Shown one piece after another: positions 58,544-60,426 of a stretch of 60,426 bases of DNA. The notes under the pieces are model-generated. The model was not told where the DNA came from, searched no databases, and saw only the letters and a program-made list of their open reading frames with translations. The DNA lies in contig JAJDAP010000080.1 of NCBI GenBank assembly GCA_029261795.1, forward strand, positions 1 through 60,426, in the 5' to 3' direction. This DNA is from Deltaproteobacteria bacterium (lineage in GTDB: Bacteria; Myxococcota_A; UBA9160; UBA6930). The position numbers and the translations under genes are program-made. How positions within the stretch are numbered: the first letter of the stretch is position 1; each line of letters opens with the position of its first letter.

Positions 58544-58927
58544 CTATTCCGAGGAAGCGGCGGCCTTCTTGGCGCGGTAGGCGCTGAGCGCCGTGTTGAA
58601 CTCCTCGGCCACCGCGCTCATCTGGTCGACCATGGCGTTGTGCGCGGTGATCAGCGCCGAGGCCTCTTCGTCCGCGATTTCGTCGCCAAGGCTCTCCTCG
58701 TGATCGTCCAGGCAATCGGTGTACTCGGTGCCCGCTGCCATGAAGGCCTTCACGCCGGCATTGGCAGCCTTCAGCTCGCTGGCGGCCGCTGTCTCCCCAT
58801 CCGGGATGGTCGGTGCCTCGGGCGGTGTGCATGAACCAATGAGCGGCGGCGCGGGAGCGTCGTCGGCCTGGGCCACGAGGGCGGCCAAAGAGACGACAGC
58901 GAACAGAATGACGGAGACGGGACGCAT
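58544..58927 (-). CDS. Small exported protein, unknown function
   Basis: A 127-residue protein with a signal peptide (PVSVILFAVVSLAALVAQA) and a short low-complexity region (APAPPLIGSCTPPEAPTIPD) holding one Cys; a second Cys is at TDCLDD. The rest is a single predicted helical domain ending EFNTALSAYRAKKAAASSE. ATG 58927 has AGGAGGAA. It is convergent with the GST-like gene and divergent from the sulfotransferase. The fold is unrecognised; periplasmic location is inferred from the signal peptide. Confidence 0.8.
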   Translation of the reverse strand: MRPVSVILFAVVSLAALVAQADDAPAPPLIGSCTPPEAPTIPDGETAAASELKAANAGVKAFMAAGTEYTDCLDDHEESLGDEIADEEASALITAHNAMVDQMSAVAEEFNTALSAYRAKKAAASSE

Positions 58928-59090
58928 CGGATTCCTCCTGTGAAGCGGCTGGCATTGTAACCACGGCCGGCGGCAGATGGCCAGCAGGCTCCGGCGTGCA
59001 CTTCGACGCAAGGCGCGGCAGAGTGATTCAATCGAGCATCAGAAACGCGAGCCCTGCCGGGACATCCCGGAAGTGTGAGCCAGGAGAGCC

Positions 59091-60350
59091 ATGAGCGAGC
59101 GCCCGGACGACATCCGCATCAAAGATCTCGGCAACCCCGTGCTCGAGGACGGTCAGCGCGCGGCCATCGAATGGGCGGGCTCCCAGACCTACGATTTCTC
59201 CGTCGACGCCGTCACGGCCAAGGCCATCGAACGGACCGGCCTCGATGATTTCGGAGCCGACGATTTCCGCGAGCGCCTCGCGATCTGGCTCCAGTCGCTC
59301 GACGAAGACGACGGCCTGAATCCGCTGGGGCGCATGCTGGTACACCAGCACGCGACCCGCGTGCTCTCCAATCGCCTGCGGCTCGAGGCTTTGCTGAAGC
59401 AGCATCCGGAAATCCTCGATGAGCCGATTCGCGAGCCGATCATCGTTGCCGGACTCCCGCGTTCGGGAACCACCCATCTGCTCAACCTGATGTCTGCAGA
59501 TACGCGGCTCCGCTCGCTCCCGTATTGGGAGAGCCTGGAACCGATCCCGGCCCCCGGCGAAGGACCTGGAAGGGACGGGCGCGACCCCCGATACGTGCGC
59601 TGCCTCAACGCCTATCAAGCGCAGGTCGCGCAAATGCCGTTGATCCGGGCGATGCACGACATGCCGCCCGAACACATCCACGAAGAGATCGAGCTGCTCG
59701 AAATGGACATCGCCAGCTACAACATCGAGTGGCTGGCGCGTGTCCCGCGCTGGCGCGACCACTACCTCGGGCTCGATATGGCGGGCCATTTCGAGTACCT
59801 GCGAAAGGCCCTCCAGGCCCTTCAGTGGATGCGTGGACCGAAGCGCTGGGTGCTGAAGTGCCCGCAACACCTCGAATGGTTGCCGCAGCTAGCGACGGTG
59901 TTTCCGGATGCGACCATCGCGGTGACCCACCGGGATCCGGTTTCGGTGATCCGCTCGACGATCACGATGCTCGCCTACGGCGATCGCACGCGACGGGTCG
60001 ATGTCGACCTCGATGAGCTCGCCGAATATTGGATCGATCGTGTCCAGAAGCTGTTGGCCGCTTGTGTGCGGGATCGCGACAGGCTGCCGGCCGAGCGCAG
60101 CGTCGACATCCTGTTCCATGAATTCATGGCAGACGACATCGGCACGGTGCGCGGAATCTACGAGAAAGCGGGTCTCGAGATGAGCGACCGAGCGGCCTCG
60201 GAACTCGCGAGCCACATGGACCACAATCCCCGCGGCAAGTTCGGCCGCGTCAGCTACGACCTGAAGGCCGACTTCGGCCTCGATCCCGCCGACGTGCGCA
60301 AGCGCTTCGACTTCTATTTCGAGCGTTTCCCCGTCCAGGTCGAAACCTAG
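59091..60350 (+). CDS. Sulfotransferase family protein
   Basis: A 419-residue P-loop-like sulfotransferase using PAPS as sulfate donor. The 5'-phosphosulfate-binding loop is IIVAGLPRSGTTHLLNLMSA near residue 116; the catalytic His region is EHIHEEIELLE, and the 3'-phosphate-binding segment is IAVTHRDPVSVIRSTITMLA near residue 276. The N-terminal 110 residues (LDEDDGLNPLGRMLVHQHAT) are typical of the bacterial sulfotransferase-3 branch. ATG 59091 has CAGGAG. It is the last gene before the terminal repeat, with its TAG flush against AGCGGGG. The acceptor is unknown; a sulfatase is encoded 13 kb away. Confidence 0.93.
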   Translation: MSERPDDIRIKDLGNPVLEDGQRAAIEWAGSQTYDFSVDAVTAKAIERTGLDDFGADDFRERLAIWLQSLDEDDGLNPLGRMLVHQHATRVLSNRLRLEALLKQHPEILDEPIREPIIVAGLPRSGTTHLLNLMSADTRLRSLPYWESLEPIPAPGEGPGRDGRDPRYVRCLNAYQAQVAQMPLIRAMHDMPPEHIHEEIELLEMDIASYNIEWLARVPRWRDHYLGLDMAGHFEYLRKALQALQWMRGPKRWVLKCPQHLEWLPQLATVFPDATIAVTHRDPVSVIRSTITMLAYGDRTRRVDVDLDELAEYWIDRVQKLLAACVRDRDRLPAERSVDILFHEFMADDIGTVRGIYEKAGLEMSDRAASELASHMDHNPRGKFGRVSYDLKADFGLDPADVRKRFDFYFERFPVQVET

Positions 60351-60426
60351 AGCGGGGACGGGCAACAAAGGTTAAAATTTTGGAGTTTTTAAAGTTGACA
60401 CGTGTTACAGTGTGGTGCGTGGCCGC
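60351..60426 (+). repeat. Edge repeat, related to the opposite end
   Basis: Starts directly at the sulfotransferase stop codon with AGCGGGGACGG and then AGGTTAAAATTTTGGAG, in the same order as in the first 103 bases read on the minus strand. It also shares the AGCGGGGACGG core with the inverted repeat at 28001. The last bases (GTTGACACGTGTTACAG, then GTGGTGCGTGGCCGC) could be a promoter followed by the start of another gene cut by the window edge; this cannot be confirmed. Confidence 0.55.

Overview
The window is GC-rich, gene-dense bacterial DNA of a catabolic, oxidoreductase-heavy type. It holds three cytochromes P450, four luciferase-like (LLM) flavin/F420 enzymes, three short-chain dehydrogenases (SDRs), four NTF2/SnoaL-like proteins, two acyl-CoA dehydrogenases, amidohydrolases, a sulfatase and a sulfotransferase. 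With the selenoproteins, a PEP-CTERM-like anchor and a dockerin/TSP3-type secreted protein, this suggests a free-living deltaproteobacterial-type lineage (Myxococcota, Binatota or a relative). That assignment is an inference. There is no rRNA, CRISPR array, phage or intact transposase. The only RNA gene is tRNA-His(GUG).

Layout. 0.1-8.5 kb: P450, two MFS transporters, GFA-type zinc protein, two LLM oxidoreductases, and a membrane protein/methyltransferase/SRPBCC run. 8.5-11.6 kb: a two-gene secreted/anchored protein operon followed by a decayed stretch. 11.6-18.3 kb: a minus-strand catabolic cluster (SDR, P450, MBL hydrolase, NTF2, amidohydrolase, a deleted amidohydrolase copy, acetoacetate-decarboxylase-like protein, TetR). 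18.4-25.5 kb: LLM enzymes, a deiodinase-like selenoprotein, a FkbM-type protein, a HAD-acyltransferase fusion and GpsA. 25.6-28.6 kb: two acyl-CoA dehydrogenases, a long perfect inverted repeat and a truncated hydrolase. 28.6-37.6 kb: P450, RecQ, a keto-acid decarboxylase, a DEAD-box helicase and an ABC-F ATPase. 37.6-44.9 kb: an AhpD-like selenoprotein, NTF2, a Tat aldo/keto reductase, a hydrolase broken by a 53-bp duplication, enoyl-CoA hydratase, a DUF3604 protein, and a peroxiredoxin-like selenoprotein with a membrane partner. 44.9-51.2 kb: sulfatase, SDR, NTF2, glycosyltransferases and methyltransferases. 51.3-60.4 kb: an SDR/molybdopterin oxidoreductase/Coq4-like/DoxX/phosphotransferase operon, tRNA-His, NTF2, a GST-like protein, a small secreted protein and a sulfotransferase.

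Main discovery: three genes in 24 kb that a standard gene caller would split are selenoproteins read through an in-frame UGA. They are a membrane-anchored iodothyronine-deiodinase-like protein (UGA 20717-20719), an AhpD/carboxymuconolactone-decarboxylase-like protein with a CxxU motif (UGA 37914-37916), and a peroxiredoxin-like protein with a UxxT motif (UGA 44194-44196). Each UGA is followed by a hairpin whose loop opens 20-21 nt downstream and has G at its first or second position, as expected of a bacterial SECIS element. No selA, selB, selC or selD is in the window.

Other notable points are three differently broken hydrolase genes (internal deletion, 5' truncation at an inverted repeat, tandem-duplication frameshift), an SDR lacking its catalytic lysine, putative leaderless promoters, convergent genes sharing 4-nt palindromic stop codons, and related repeat sequence at both ends of the window.
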